Positions 6,263 through 12,645 of a stretch of DNA of 16,356 nucleotides are shown piece by piece. The stretch is from positions 1 through 16,356 of the forward strand of contig DASQNO010000013.1 of assembly GCA_035644935.1 (NCBI GenBank), written 5' to 3'. The notes beneath the pieces were generated by a model. That model was not told where the DNA came from and ran no database searches. It saw nothing but the letters and a program-made list of their open reading frames with translations. The stretch comes from CADCVW01 sp035644935. Lineage in GTDB: Bacteria; Pseudomonadota; Alphaproteobacteria; Sphingomonadales; Sphingomonadaceae. A program made the translations under genes and the position numbers. Positions within the stretch are counted from its first letter, which is position 1. The number at the start of each line of letters is the position of its first letter.

Positions 6263-7405
6263 CTATTGCCGCAGCATGTCGCGCGAGATGATGACGCGCA
6301 TGATCTGGTTGGTGCCTTCCAGGATCGAATGGACGCGCAGGTCGCGCCAGAAGCGTTCGATCGGATAGTCCTGGAGATAGCCGTAGCCGCCGTGCAGTTG
6401 CAGTGCGCGATCGACGACGGCGGAGCCGGTGTCGGTGGCGAGCCGCTTGGCCATGGCGGCGAAGCGCGTCCTGTCGGGGGCGTTCTCCGTCACCTTCACC
6501 GCCGCCGCGTAGAGCAGCATGCGCGCGGCCTGCAGCTCGGTCTCCATGTCGGCGAGCGTGAACTGCGTGTTCTGATAATCGGCGATGGCGTTGCCGAACT
6601 GTTTGCGCTCCTTGGTGTAGGCGATGGATTCGTCGAGACAACGCTGCGCGCCGCCGAGCGAGCAGGCGCCGATGTTGAGGCGGCCGCCGTCGAGCCCGGT
6701 CATGGCGATGCGGAAACCCTCGCCCTCCGCGCCAACGCGGTTTTCGACCGGCACGCGAACTTCGTCGAAATTGACCTGCGCGGTGGGCTGCGAGTGCCAG
6801 CCGAGCTTTTTCTCAAGTGCGCCGAAGGTGACGCCCGGCATGTCCTTTTCGATGACGAGCGCGGTGATGCCGCGCGGGCCGTCCTCGCCGGTGCGCACCA
6901 TGGTGACGTAGATCTCGTTCTCGCCGCCGCCCGAGATGAACGCCTTGGAGCCGGAGACGACATAATGGTCGCCGTCCAGCACCGCGCGCGTCTTGAGCGC
7001 GGAGGCGTCGGAACCCGAGCCGGGCTCGGTCAGGCAGTAGCTGCCCAGGCGCTCGCAGGTCACCATGTCGGGCAGGTACTTGGCCTTGACGGTCGCCGAG
7101 CCGTAGCGGTCGATCATCCAGGCCGCCATGTTGTGGATCGAGATGAACGCGGACGTCGACGGATCGCCATAGGCCATCGCCTCCATGATCAGCGCCGCCT
7201 CCAACCGGCCGAGGCCGATGCCGCCGCTCTCCTCGCTGACGTAGATCGCGCCGAAGCCGAGTTCGGCGGCGGCGCGGATCGTGTCGCGCGGGAAGATATG
7301 CTTCTCGTCCCATTCCGCGGCGTGGGGGGTGAGGGCGTCGGCGGTGAAGCGCTGCGCCATTTCCTGGATCGCGAGCTGGTCTTCGGTGAGTGCGAACTGG
7401 GTCAC
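6263..7405 (-). CDS. Acyl-CoA dehydrogenase, probable isobutyryl-CoA dehydrogenase
   Basis: FAD enzyme that would oxidise isobutyryl-CoA to methacrylyl-CoA, passing electrons to electron-transfer flavoprotein. The 380-residue protein shows the complete fold. An N-terminal helical part comes first, then YCLTEPGSGSDASALKTRA (123-141) and KAFISGGGENEIYVTMVRTG (154-173) in the FAD-binding beta domain. The C-terminal part has RKQFGNAIADYQ, LQLHGGYGYLQDYPIERFWRD (a hallmark), and ILEGTNQIMR, where E363 sits at the catalytic-base position of short-chain members. The start is GTG at 7405, where the family sequence begins, with GGGAG about eight bases upstream. It overlaps the stop of the toxin-like gene upstream by four bases (GTGA), so translation is probably coupled. 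Substrate choice is inferred from the valine genes around it. Confidence 0.94.
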   Translation of the reverse strand: MTQFALTEDQLAIQEMAQRFTADALTPHAAEWDEKHIFPRDTIRAAAELGFGAIYVSEESGGIGLGRLEAALIMEAMAYGDPSTSAFISIHNMAAWMIDRYGSATVKAKYLPDMVTCERLGSYCLTEPGSGSDASALKTRAVLDGDHYVVSGSKAFISGGGENEIYVTMVRTGEDGPRGITALVIEKDMPGVTFGALEKKLGWHSQPTAQVNFDEVRVPVENRVGAEGEGFRIAMTGLDGGRLNIGACSLGGAQRCLDESIAYTKERKQFGNAIADYQNTQFTLADMETELQAARMLLYAAAVKVTENAPDRTRFAAMAKRLATDTGSAVVDRALQLHGGYGYLQDYPIERFWRDLRVHSILEGTNQIMRVIISRDMLRQ

Positions 7406-7809
7406 GCAAAGGCTCCCGGCGCGAAGGGATTCACGATGGTGAGCGTGTCGTCGATGATCATTCCGTGCTGCATGTCCTCGCTGTAGATGGTTCGTGCGCC
7501 GCCCGACAAGGCGACGGCGAGCATCAGCGAGTCGTAAAATGAGAGCTGATAACGCTCGGCGATGCGGGCAGCGTCTGCGTTGGCGGCCTCGTTGATTGGC
7601 AGGACCGGCACCGTCGCGCGGAGGTCTGCAAGCTTGCCGGCGATCTCCGGCCACTTCTTGCCCTGCTTGCGAAAGCTGACGTTGGCGAATTCGTTCAGCA
7701 CTTGAACGCTCACGAAAGCCGCGCACGCGAGGATGTCACCGGCAACCTGTGTCTTACCGCCGGCGTCGCTAAAGGCATAAACAGCGATGTTGCTGTCGAG
7801 CGTTACCAA
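7402..7809 (-). CDS. PIN-domain ribonuclease, VapC-like toxin
   Basis: A 135-residue PIN-domain protein. Known VapC toxins are metal-dependent ribonucleases that cleave tRNA or rRNA and stop translation until bound by their antitoxin. The acidic active-site residues are all visible: D5 in TLDSNI, E40 in VLNEF, D93 in FYDSLM and D112 in SEDM, so it looks intact. Length and motif spacing suit the family. The start appears to be TTG at 7809. No in-frame ATG or GTG exists between it and the upstream TGA at 7837-7839, and the protein aligns from MVTLDSN. It overlaps the end of the antitoxin-like gene by seven bases, and its own stop overlaps the acyl-CoA dehydrogenase start. Base composition is lower in GC than the flanking metabolic genes, a possible sign of transfer. 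Confidence 0.9.
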   Translation of the reverse strand: MVTLDSNIAVYAFSDAGGKTQVAGDILACAAFVSVQVLNEFANVSFRKQGKKWPEIAGKLADLRATVPVLPINEAANADAARIAERYQLSFYDSLMLAVALSGGARTIYSEDMQHGMIIDDTLTIVNPFAPGAFA

Positions 7810-8072
7810 CGATCCATCGCTGGGCGCCAGTTTGCCTCATCACGGTCGAACTTCCAATCGGGCGGCAAGGGCCAGCGCGTCTGCCTGATTCGTTCAAGCG
7901 CCTCTTCGCGCTTGCGTTGCCGCTCGGCCTCTTCATTGCGCTCAGCTTCCAGCGCTGCTTCAAGCGCGCCGAAGTCGAGTTCCCGACCGACTTCGATGCC
8001 GAACCGCTCAACGAACGCCCTGGGGAGGCGTACGGCAAGGCTATTGCCCCACCGCCCGACTTGTACCTTCAC
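7803..8072 (-). CDS. AbrB/MazE-fold antitoxin, VapB-like
   Basis: An 89-residue protein that would bind and neutralise the PIN toxin encoded right after it and repress their shared promoter. The N-terminus VKVQVGRWGNSLAVRLP (1-17) is the swapped-hairpin AbrB/SpoVT DNA-binding signature. The middle (about 35-66) is a charged Glu/Arg-rich helix. The C-terminal WPLPPDWKFDRDEAN segment is the kind of extended tail that inserts in the toxin active site. The start is GTG at 8072 because GGAGAG lies about six bases upstream and the domain begins at once; the frame stays open further upstream but runs through the promoter and the RidA gene antisense-free 3' end with no homology. The TAA stop overlaps the toxin start by seven bases, the usual coupled arrangement. 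Confidence 0.88.
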   Translation of the reverse strand: MKVQVGRWGNSLAVRLPRAFVERFGIEVGRELDFGALEAALEAERNEEAERQRKREEALERIRQTRWPLPPDWKFDRDEANWRPAMDRW

Positions 8073-8091
8073 CCGATCTCTCCAGCCGTGG

Positions 8092-8129
8092 ATATCCTCT
8101 AGATATACCTTCGCCTCTCCGTGACACAA
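8092..8129 (-). promoter_or_regulatory. Promoter and operator-like dyad of the toxin-antitoxin pair
   Basis: On the minus strand a -35-like TTGTGT (8129-8124) and a -10-like TATATC (8107-8102) are 16 bases apart. A perfect dyad ATATC-N5-GATAT (8106-8092) overlaps the -10, as expected for autorepression by an AbrB-type antitoxin. Transcription would begin near 8095, about 23 bases before the GTG start. The -35 begins one base after the RidA stop codon. It is a good match by eye but untested. Confidence 0.6.
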
Positions 8130-8130
8130 G

Positions 8131-8514
8131 TCACCGCACCACCGCCTCTGCCTCGATCTCCACCCGCCATTCGGGTCGGAGGAGGGCGGCGACGACCAGC
8201 ATGGTGGCGGGGGGGCCGACATCAGCGAACCAGCGGGCGTGCGCGCGGCCGACCGCGCCGGCGTCGGCGGGCTCCGTGAGGTAGATGCGCGTTCGCACAA
8301 CGTCTTCGGCCCCGCCATCAAGCTGTTCGATCGCGGCGACGATGATGGCGAAACAGCGCTCGGCCTGCGCCTCTGCGTCGCCGGGCGTGCTCGACCCGTC
8401 CGGTTCGACGGGTGCGGTTCCCGAGACGAGGATGCGGTCGCCGACGCGAAGCGCGCGGGAGAAGCCGATCGCGGCCTCGTAGGGCGAGGCGGAGGAGGTT
8501 CGCTGTCGCTCCAT
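8131..8514 (-). CDS. RidA (YjgF/YER057c/UK114) family protein
   Basis: A 127-residue member of the Rid family. Canonical RidA hydrolyses reactive enamine/imine intermediates such as 2-aminoacrylate made by PLP enzymes. The family features seen are GFSRALRVGDRILVSGTAPV near the N-terminus, DVVRTRIYLT in the middle and the final EWRVEIEAEAV strand. In a hand alignment of that end with classical RidA (VARLPKDVKIEIEA), the catalytic arginine position is occupied by leucine (AALLRPEWRVEIEA). This protein may therefore belong to a Rid subgroup without the imine-deaminase activity. ATG 8514 follows the deacetylase TAG stop with a single base between, and there is no separate strong ribosome site, so translation is probably coupled. 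It is the last gene of the overlapping string that begins with mmsA. Confidence 0.92.
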   Translation of the reverse strand: MERQRTSSASPYEAAIGFSRALRVGDRILVSGTAPVEPDGSSTPGDAEAQAERCFAIIVAAIEQLDGGAEDVVRTRIYLTEPADAGAVGRAHARWFADVGPPATMLVVAALLRPEWRVEIEAEAVVR

Positions 8515-8515
8515 G

Positions 8516-9472
8516 CTACTGGGGCGCGAGCGGCGCTTCCCCCAGCACGCGCGCGGCGAACAGCGGATCGGCGACGCGAGGCGTGCTGCGCTCGTGCCAG
8601 CGCGGGGCTGGAATGCCTTTCTGCCAGGCCAGCGCCTCGGTCAGCGTGCCTTGCGCAGAGGGAACGTCGGGCATTTCGCGGCCGAGCGGGTCGGCAAAGG
8701 CCTCGTCGGCGGTGACGATCGTCCAGCCCGCCTTGCGCAAGGCGGCGACGAGATCGGGCATGAACATCGCGACGAGGTCGGTTTCATGCAGCAGCAGCAC
8801 ATGCGCGGGGGAGCGGCCGATCGTGCGGCGGGCGAGGTCGTCGTTGAACTCGGCCGCCTCCACCGTCAGCCCCACGAACAGGTCGCGCAGCGCGGGCATG
8901 TTCACGGGCTTGCCGGCGCGCACGGCCTTGGTCGTCAAGGCGTCGAAGTTCCAGTCGTAGGCGTCGACGGTGACGTAGCCGTTGCGCAAGCCCCGGGCCG
9001 CCAGCGCCGCGCGCACCGCGTCGCGCTTGGCCTTGTCCGTGCGGCCCTCGTTCAAATAAGGGAAGCGGAACCAGGCGCGGCGGTTCTTGCGATCCTTCAG
9101 CCATGCCTCGGCGCGGTCGATGTCGGCGATGTAGTCGGCGGCCGGGACGGCGGAGAGCGCGCGGTGGCCGAAGCTGTGGTTCGCGAGGACGTGGCCCGCG
9201 GCGGCGTAGGCCGCGATGCGCGCCTCCCCGCCCGCGCCGTCGGTCGTGTCGAGGTAACCCGGCGTGACGAAGAACGCCGCCTGCCGCACGCGCGCCTGCT
9301 TCAACGCCGCGATCAGCTTCGCCGTGCGCTCGTCCGGGGTGAAGAAGGCGCCGCGGGCGCGGGGGACATCGTCGAATGTGATCGCGATGCGCTTGACGGG
9401 CGCAGTCGGGGTGGTCGCGCAGCCCGTCAGGCAGGCGAACATGAGCAGGAGAAGCCAGGCGGCGTGGGTCAT
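8516..9472 (-). CDS. Lipoprotein polysaccharide deacetylase (NodB/CE4 family)
   Basis: A 318-residue protein with a lipoprotein signal peptide (hydrophobic residues 5-14, lipobox LTGC with the acylated cysteine at 18), so it should sit on a membrane facing the periplasm. The catalytic domain has the NodB motifs: TFDD (32-35, metal aspartate and catalytic base), HSFGH (99-103, metal histidines), RFPYLNEG (136-143) and LLLHETD (227-232 region, the LxH motif). Members remove N- or O-acetyl groups from chitin oligomers, peptidoglycan or exopolysaccharide; the substrate is not readable here. ATG 9472 was chosen because it gives the signal peptide and overlaps the upstream stop as ATGA (9469-9472). 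The earlier in-frame ATG at 9595 adds 41 arginine-rich residues. The gene lies between an unknown protein and RidA in an overlapping string behind mmsA. Confidence 0.92.
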   Translation of the reverse strand: MTHAAWLLLLMFACLTGCATTPTAPVKRIAITFDDVPRARGAFFTPDERTAKLIAALKQARVRQAAFFVTPGYLDTTDGAGGEARIAAYAAAGHVLANHSFGHRALSAVPAADYIADIDRAEAWLKDRKNRRAWFRFPYLNEGRTDKAKRDAVRAALAARGLRNGYVTVDAYDWNFDALTTKAVRAGKPVNMPALRDLFVGLTVEAAEFNDDLARRTIGRSPAHVLLLHETDLVAMFMPDLVAALRKAGWTIVTADEAFADPLGREMPDVPSAQGTLTEALAWQKGIPAPRWHERSTPRVADPLFAARVLGEAPLAPQ

Positions 9473-9894
9473 CGGCGGTGCTCCACAAGTGAGGGTGTAC
9501 GCATGTCGACCTCGTCGGCTTCGGCTTCTTGCTCCACTTCCTCCACGGCTTCGCGTGTCATGCGGAACGCGCCGGTGTCGCCTTCGAGGAACCACGCGCC
9601 GGACGGCGTCAGGCCGTCGGCGCTCAGCGTTCCGCGGTAGTCGACGCGGTGCGCCATGTCGCTGGCGCCGTCATAGACCTTGGCGAACTCCACGGAGAGA
9701 TCGTTTCGGCGACCCTGGATGAAGGACGACAGGCGGGCGGAGGATGCGCCGACCATGTTGGGCTCATCGATCGTGCCGGTCAGCGCCGAGGCCGCTTCTT
9801 CCAAGTTCGCGAAAAAGGGAACGGCGGGCATGCCCGTCCAGCGGTAGCGATACTCGCCGATCCAGAAGCCAGTCATGTCGAGCGCGCGCGCCAT
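9469..9894 (-). CDS. Conserved-looking hypothetical protein, about 141 residues
   Basis: I do not recognise a named family. The protein starts MARALDMTGFWIGEYRYRW and has alternating beta-strand-like segments: ALTGTIDEP, ARLSSFIQGRRNDLSVEFAKVYDG, HRVDYRGTLSADGLTPSGAW, TGAFRMTRE. This suggests a small beta-barrel that might bind a ligand. The end (116-129) is a run of Glu/Ala residues. It has no signal peptide or membrane segment. ATG 9894 overlaps the mmsA stop (TGATG); GTG 9897 and ATG 9876 are possible alternative starts. Its stop overlaps the deacetylase ATG by four bases, so it is translationally linked on both sides. These overlaps and the protein-like composition make it a real gene; the function is unknown. 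Confidence 0.85.
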   Translation of the reverse strand: MARALDMTGFWIGEYRYRWTGMPAVPFFANLEEAASALTGTIDEPNMVGASSARLSSFIQGRRNDLSVEFAKVYDGASDMAHRVDYRGTLSADGLTPSGAWFLEGDTGAFRMTREAVEEVEQEAEADEVDMRTPSLVEHRR

Positions 9895-11393
9895 CACCCC
9901 ATCGTGGGAATGACGAACGCGTTCTCGTCGCCCGTCGCCGCGCCGTCCGGAAAGCGTTGCGTCACCGTCTTGGTCTTGGTCCAGAAGCGCACGCCTTCCA
10001 TGCCGTGCTGGTTGATGTCGCCGAAGCCCGACCGCTTCCAGCCGCCGAACGTGTGGTAGGCGACGGGGACGGGGATGGGGACGTTGATGCCCACCATGCC
10101 GACGTTCACCCGGTGCGCGAACTCGCGCGCGGCGTGACCGTTGCGGGTGAACAAAGCCACGCCGTTGCCGTACTGGTGCTCGCTGGGCAAGCGCACCGCT
10201 TCCTCGAAGCTGTCGGCGCGGACGATCTGCAGGACGGGGCCGAAGATCTCCTCCTGATACGAGCGCATCTGCGGCGTCACGCGATCGAACAGGGTCGGGC
10301 CAATGAAAAAGCCTTCCTCATGCCCCTGCAGCTTGAAGCCTCGGCCATCGACAACGAGTTCCGCGCCTTCGTCGACGCCCATCTGGATGTAGCTTTCGAT
10401 GCGGTCCCGGTGGGCGGCGGTGACAACAGGGCCGTAATGCGCCTCGGAGTCCGTCGAAATGCCAACGCGCAAGGCGCTGATCGCGGGGAGAAGTTTTTCG
10501 CGCAAGGCGTCGGCGGTCTTCTCGCCGACCGGCACGACAACAGGAAGCGCCATGCAGCGCTCGCCCGCCGAACCGAAGGCGGCGCCGGCGAGGTCGCCCA
10601 CCACCTGATCGAGGTCGGCGTCGGGCATGACGATGCCGTGGTTCTTGGCGCCGCCGAACGCCTGCACGCGCTTGCCGTTCTCCGCGCCGCGCTGATAAAT
10701 ATAGTGGGCAATGTCGGAGGAGCCGACGAAGCTGATCGCGCGGATGTCGTCATGGTCGAGGATCGCGTCGACCATTTCCTTGTCGCCGTGCACGACCTGC
10801 AGGATGCCCTCGGGCGCGCCGGCCTCCAGCATCAGTTCGGCGAGGCGGACGGGGACGGAAGGGTCGCGCTCCGAGGGCTTCAGAATGAACGCGTTGCCGC
10901 AGGCGATGGCGACGCCGAACATCCACATGGGGATCATCGCGGGGAAGTTGAACGGCGTGATGCCGGCGACGATGCCCAGCGGCTGGCGCATCGAGAAGAC
11001 GTCGATGCCGGGGCCGGCGCCCATCGTGTATTCGCCCTTCAACGCATGCGGGATGCCGCACGCGAACTCGACCACTTCCAATCCGCGCTGGATGTCGCCG
11101 CGCGCGTCGGCGATGACCTTGCCATGTTCGGAGGACAGCGTGTGCGCGAGCTCCTCCATGTGCGTATTGATGAGTTCGCGGAAGGCGAACATGACGCGGG
11201 CGCGGCGCTGCGGGTTGGTTGCGACCCAGGCCGGCTGCGCCTCCCGGGCACGGGCCATTGCGCGTTCGAGGTCGGCGGCAGTGCCGAGGCCGACGCGCGC
11301 CTGAACGCCGCCCTGGTTCGGGTCGAACACGTCGGAGAAGCGCGTCGGGGCGGAACCGCCGCCGCCGGCGATGAAATGATCGATGATGCGCAT
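9894..11393 (-). CDS. mmsA: Methylmalonate-semialdehyde dehydrogenase (CoA-acylating)
   Basis: Converts methylmalonate semialdehyde, CoA and NAD+ to propionyl-CoA, CO2 and NADH, the last step of the valine pathway. The 499-residue length is exact for the family. The landmarks of the aldehyde dehydrogenase fold are in order: GITPFNFPAMIPMWMF (144-159, with active-site N149), FILKPSERDPSVP (cofactor lysine K172), SFVGSS (221-226) and FGGAKNHGIVMPDAD (246-260). GSAGERCMALPV carries the catalytic cysteine C280, and EEIFGPVLQ comes later. GERCMA and GAKNH are characteristic of the CoA-dependent MmsA group rather than ordinary aldehyde dehydrogenases. ATG 11393 is preceded by GAGG. The leader between it and the divergent fumarylacetoacetate-hydrolase-like gene contains a palindromic repeat pair. 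Its TGA overlaps the next gene's ATG. Confidence 0.97.
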   Translation of the reverse strand: MRIIDHFIAGGGGSAPTRFSDVFDPNQGGVQARVGLGTAADLERAMARAREAQPAWVATNPQRRARVMFAFRELINTHMEELAHTLSSEHGKVIADARGDIQRGLEVVEFACGIPHALKGEYTMGAGPGIDVFSMRQPLGIVAGITPFNFPAMIPMWMFGVAIACGNAFILKPSERDPSVPVRLAELMLEAGAPEGILQVVHGDKEMVDAILDHDDIRAISFVGSSDIAHYIYQRGAENGKRVQAFGGAKNHGIVMPDADLDQVVGDLAGAAFGSAGERCMALPVVVPVGEKTADALREKLLPAISALRVGISTDSEAHYGPVVTAAHRDRIESYIQMGVDEGAELVVDGRGFKLQGHEEGFFIGPTLFDRVTPQMRSYQEEIFGPVLQIVRADSFEEAVRLPSEHQYGNGVALFTRNGHAAREFAHRVNVGMVGINVPIPVPVAYHTFGGWKRSGFGDINQHGMEGVRFWTKTKTVTQRFPDGAATGDENAFVIPTMG

Positions 11394-11433
11394 GGGGGCC
11401 TCGCGATGCTGGTTCGGGGTTGCTTAGCTAACT

Positions 11434-11520
11434 CGTCATCCCGGCGAAAGCCGGGAGCCAAGATCGCTAGTTTTCCGCGAGCTTCCGTGTACTTGGGTCC
11501 CGGCTTTCGCCGGGATGACG
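11434..11520. repeat. Palindromic repeat pair in a divergent intergenic region
   Basis: The left arm (11434-11462) and right arm (11492-11520) are the same CGTCATCCCGGCGAAAGCC family as at 6132-6247. They are reverse complements except for one base (GGGAGCC against GGGTCCC) and enclose a 29-base loop. Only 40 bases remain between the element and the mmsA start, and 12 between it and the start of the plus-strand gene. Any promoter for the latter must lie in the repeat or beyond. Confidence 0.92.
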
Positions 11521-11532
11521 GGGTAGAACAGG

Positions 11533-12540
11533 ATGAAACTCGGATCGCTTAAATCCGGCCGCGACGGCCGCCTCGTCGTGGTCAGCCGCGACCTCGCCTG
11601 GTGCGCGGACGCGGGGCATCTGGCGCCGACGCTGCAGGCGGCGCTGGACGATTGGGAGCGGATCGCGCCGCTGCTGGAGCTGCTGAGCGTCGACTTGTCG
11701 CACGAGACCATTCCGATGATGCGCTTTCACGAGCGCACCGCCGCCGCGCCGTTGCCGCGGGCTTATCAGTGGGCGGACGGGTCGGCGTACGTGAACCACG
11801 TCGCGCTCGTCAGGCAGGCGCGGGGGGCCGAAATGCCGGAAGGCTTCTGGACCGACCCGCTGATGTATCAGGGCGCGTCCGACGAGATGCTGGGACCCCG
11901 CGACCCCATCCCGCTAGCCGACGAGGCGTGGGGGTGCGACCTGGAGGCGGAGGTCGTGGTGGTCACGGGCGACATCGCGCGCGGCGCTTCACGGGACGAG
12001 GCGTTGGAGGGTGTCAAGCTGATCGGGCTCGTCAACGACGTCAGCCTGCGCAACCTGATCCCGGCCGAACTCGCCAAGGGCTTCGGGTTCGTTCAGTCCA
12101 AGCCCGCCAGCGCCCTGTCGCCCGTCTTCGTCACGCCCGACGAGCTTGGCGATCAATGGCGGGACGGAAAGCTTCATGGCGTGTTGAAGGTGGATGTGAA
12201 CGGGGAGCCGTTCGGCCGCGCCGACGCGGGCGTCGACATGACGTTCGATTTCGGAACGCTGGTGGCGCACCTTGCCAAAACGCGCAACCTGGGTGCGGGA
12301 ACGATCGTGGGATCAGGTACCGTTTCCAATCGCGGCGAGGACGGCGGGCCGGGCAAGCCGATTGCGGACGGCGGGCGCGGATACAGCTGCATCGCGGAAG
12401 TGCGGACGGTGGAAACCATCGTCGGCGGCGCGGCGCGGACCGAGTTCCTGAAGAGCGGAGACACCGTGCGCATCTGGATGGACGACGGGCAGGGGCATCC
12501 GATCTTTGGAACGATCGAGCAGCAGGTGGTGGTAGGTTGA
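11533..12540 (+). CDS. Fumarylacetoacetate hydrolase (FAH) family protein
   Basis: A 335-residue member of the FAH superfamily, metal-dependent enzymes that hydrolyse, hydrate or decarboxylate beta-diketo or 2-oxo acids. The N-terminal third is a variable cap. The catalytic part has YQGASD (112-117), the metal-binding DLEAEVVVV (136-144, with E138 and E140), LVNDVSLRNL (D169) and FGFVQSKPASALSPVFVTPDE. A late IVGSGTVSNRGED and a closing SGDTVRIWMDD strand match the usual end of the domain. Substrate specificity cannot be read. Homologues of this length often accompany aromatic or amino-acid breakdown genes, and it diverges from mmsA. ATG 11533 is preceded by GGGG about ten bases upstream, at the edge of a palindromic repeat. 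No homogentisate dioxygenase or maleylacetoacetate isomerase is nearby, so a true tyrosine-pathway role is unproven. Confidence 0.92.
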   Translation: MKLGSLKSGRDGRLVVVSRDLAWCADAGHLAPTLQAALDDWERIAPLLELLSVDLSHETIPMMRFHERTAAAPLPRAYQWADGSAYVNHVALVRQARGAEMPEGFWTDPLMYQGASDEMLGPRDPIPLADEAWGCDLEAEVVVVTGDIARGASRDEALEGVKLIGLVNDVSLRNLIPAELAKGFGFVQSKPASALSPVFVTPDELGDQWRDGKLHGVLKVDVNGEPFGRADAGVDMTFDFGTLVAHLAKTRNLGAGTIVGSGTVSNRGEDGGPGKPIADGGRGYSCIAEVRTVETIVGGAARTEFLKSGDTVRIWMDDGQGHPIFGTIEQQVVVG

Positions 12541-12564
12541 CACGGGCTATACGCTGGTTGGGTT

Positions 12565-12633
12565 GTACCCCGGCGTAGGCCGGGGTCCAGTGACACGATC
12601 GGCACGACTGGACCCCGGCCTACGCCGGGGTAC
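12565..12633. repeat. Perfect inverted repeat between convergent genes, probable bidirectional terminator
   Basis: The arm at 12565-12591 (starting GTACCCCGGCGTAGGCCGGG) is an exact 27-base reverse complement of 12607-12633, with a 15-base loop. It lies 24 bases after the FAH-family gene and 12 bases after the end of the converging peptidase fusion gene. A stem this long should fold strongly in RNA from either strand, though no T-tract follows. Its sequence family differs from the other repeats in the window. Confidence 0.92.
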
Positions 12634-12645
12634 GCTTAGGTACCT

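Noticed and set aside
9744..11552. 602-codon open frame on the plus strand
   Set aside because: Antisense to mmsA and running into the start of the FAH-family gene. No recognisable domain, and a composition typical of a mirror frame.
1326..12540. CRISPR array or phage defence island
   Set aside because: The repeats are single palindromic pairs at gene junctions without regular spacers. No cas, restriction or other defence genes are present apart from the toxin-antitoxin pair.
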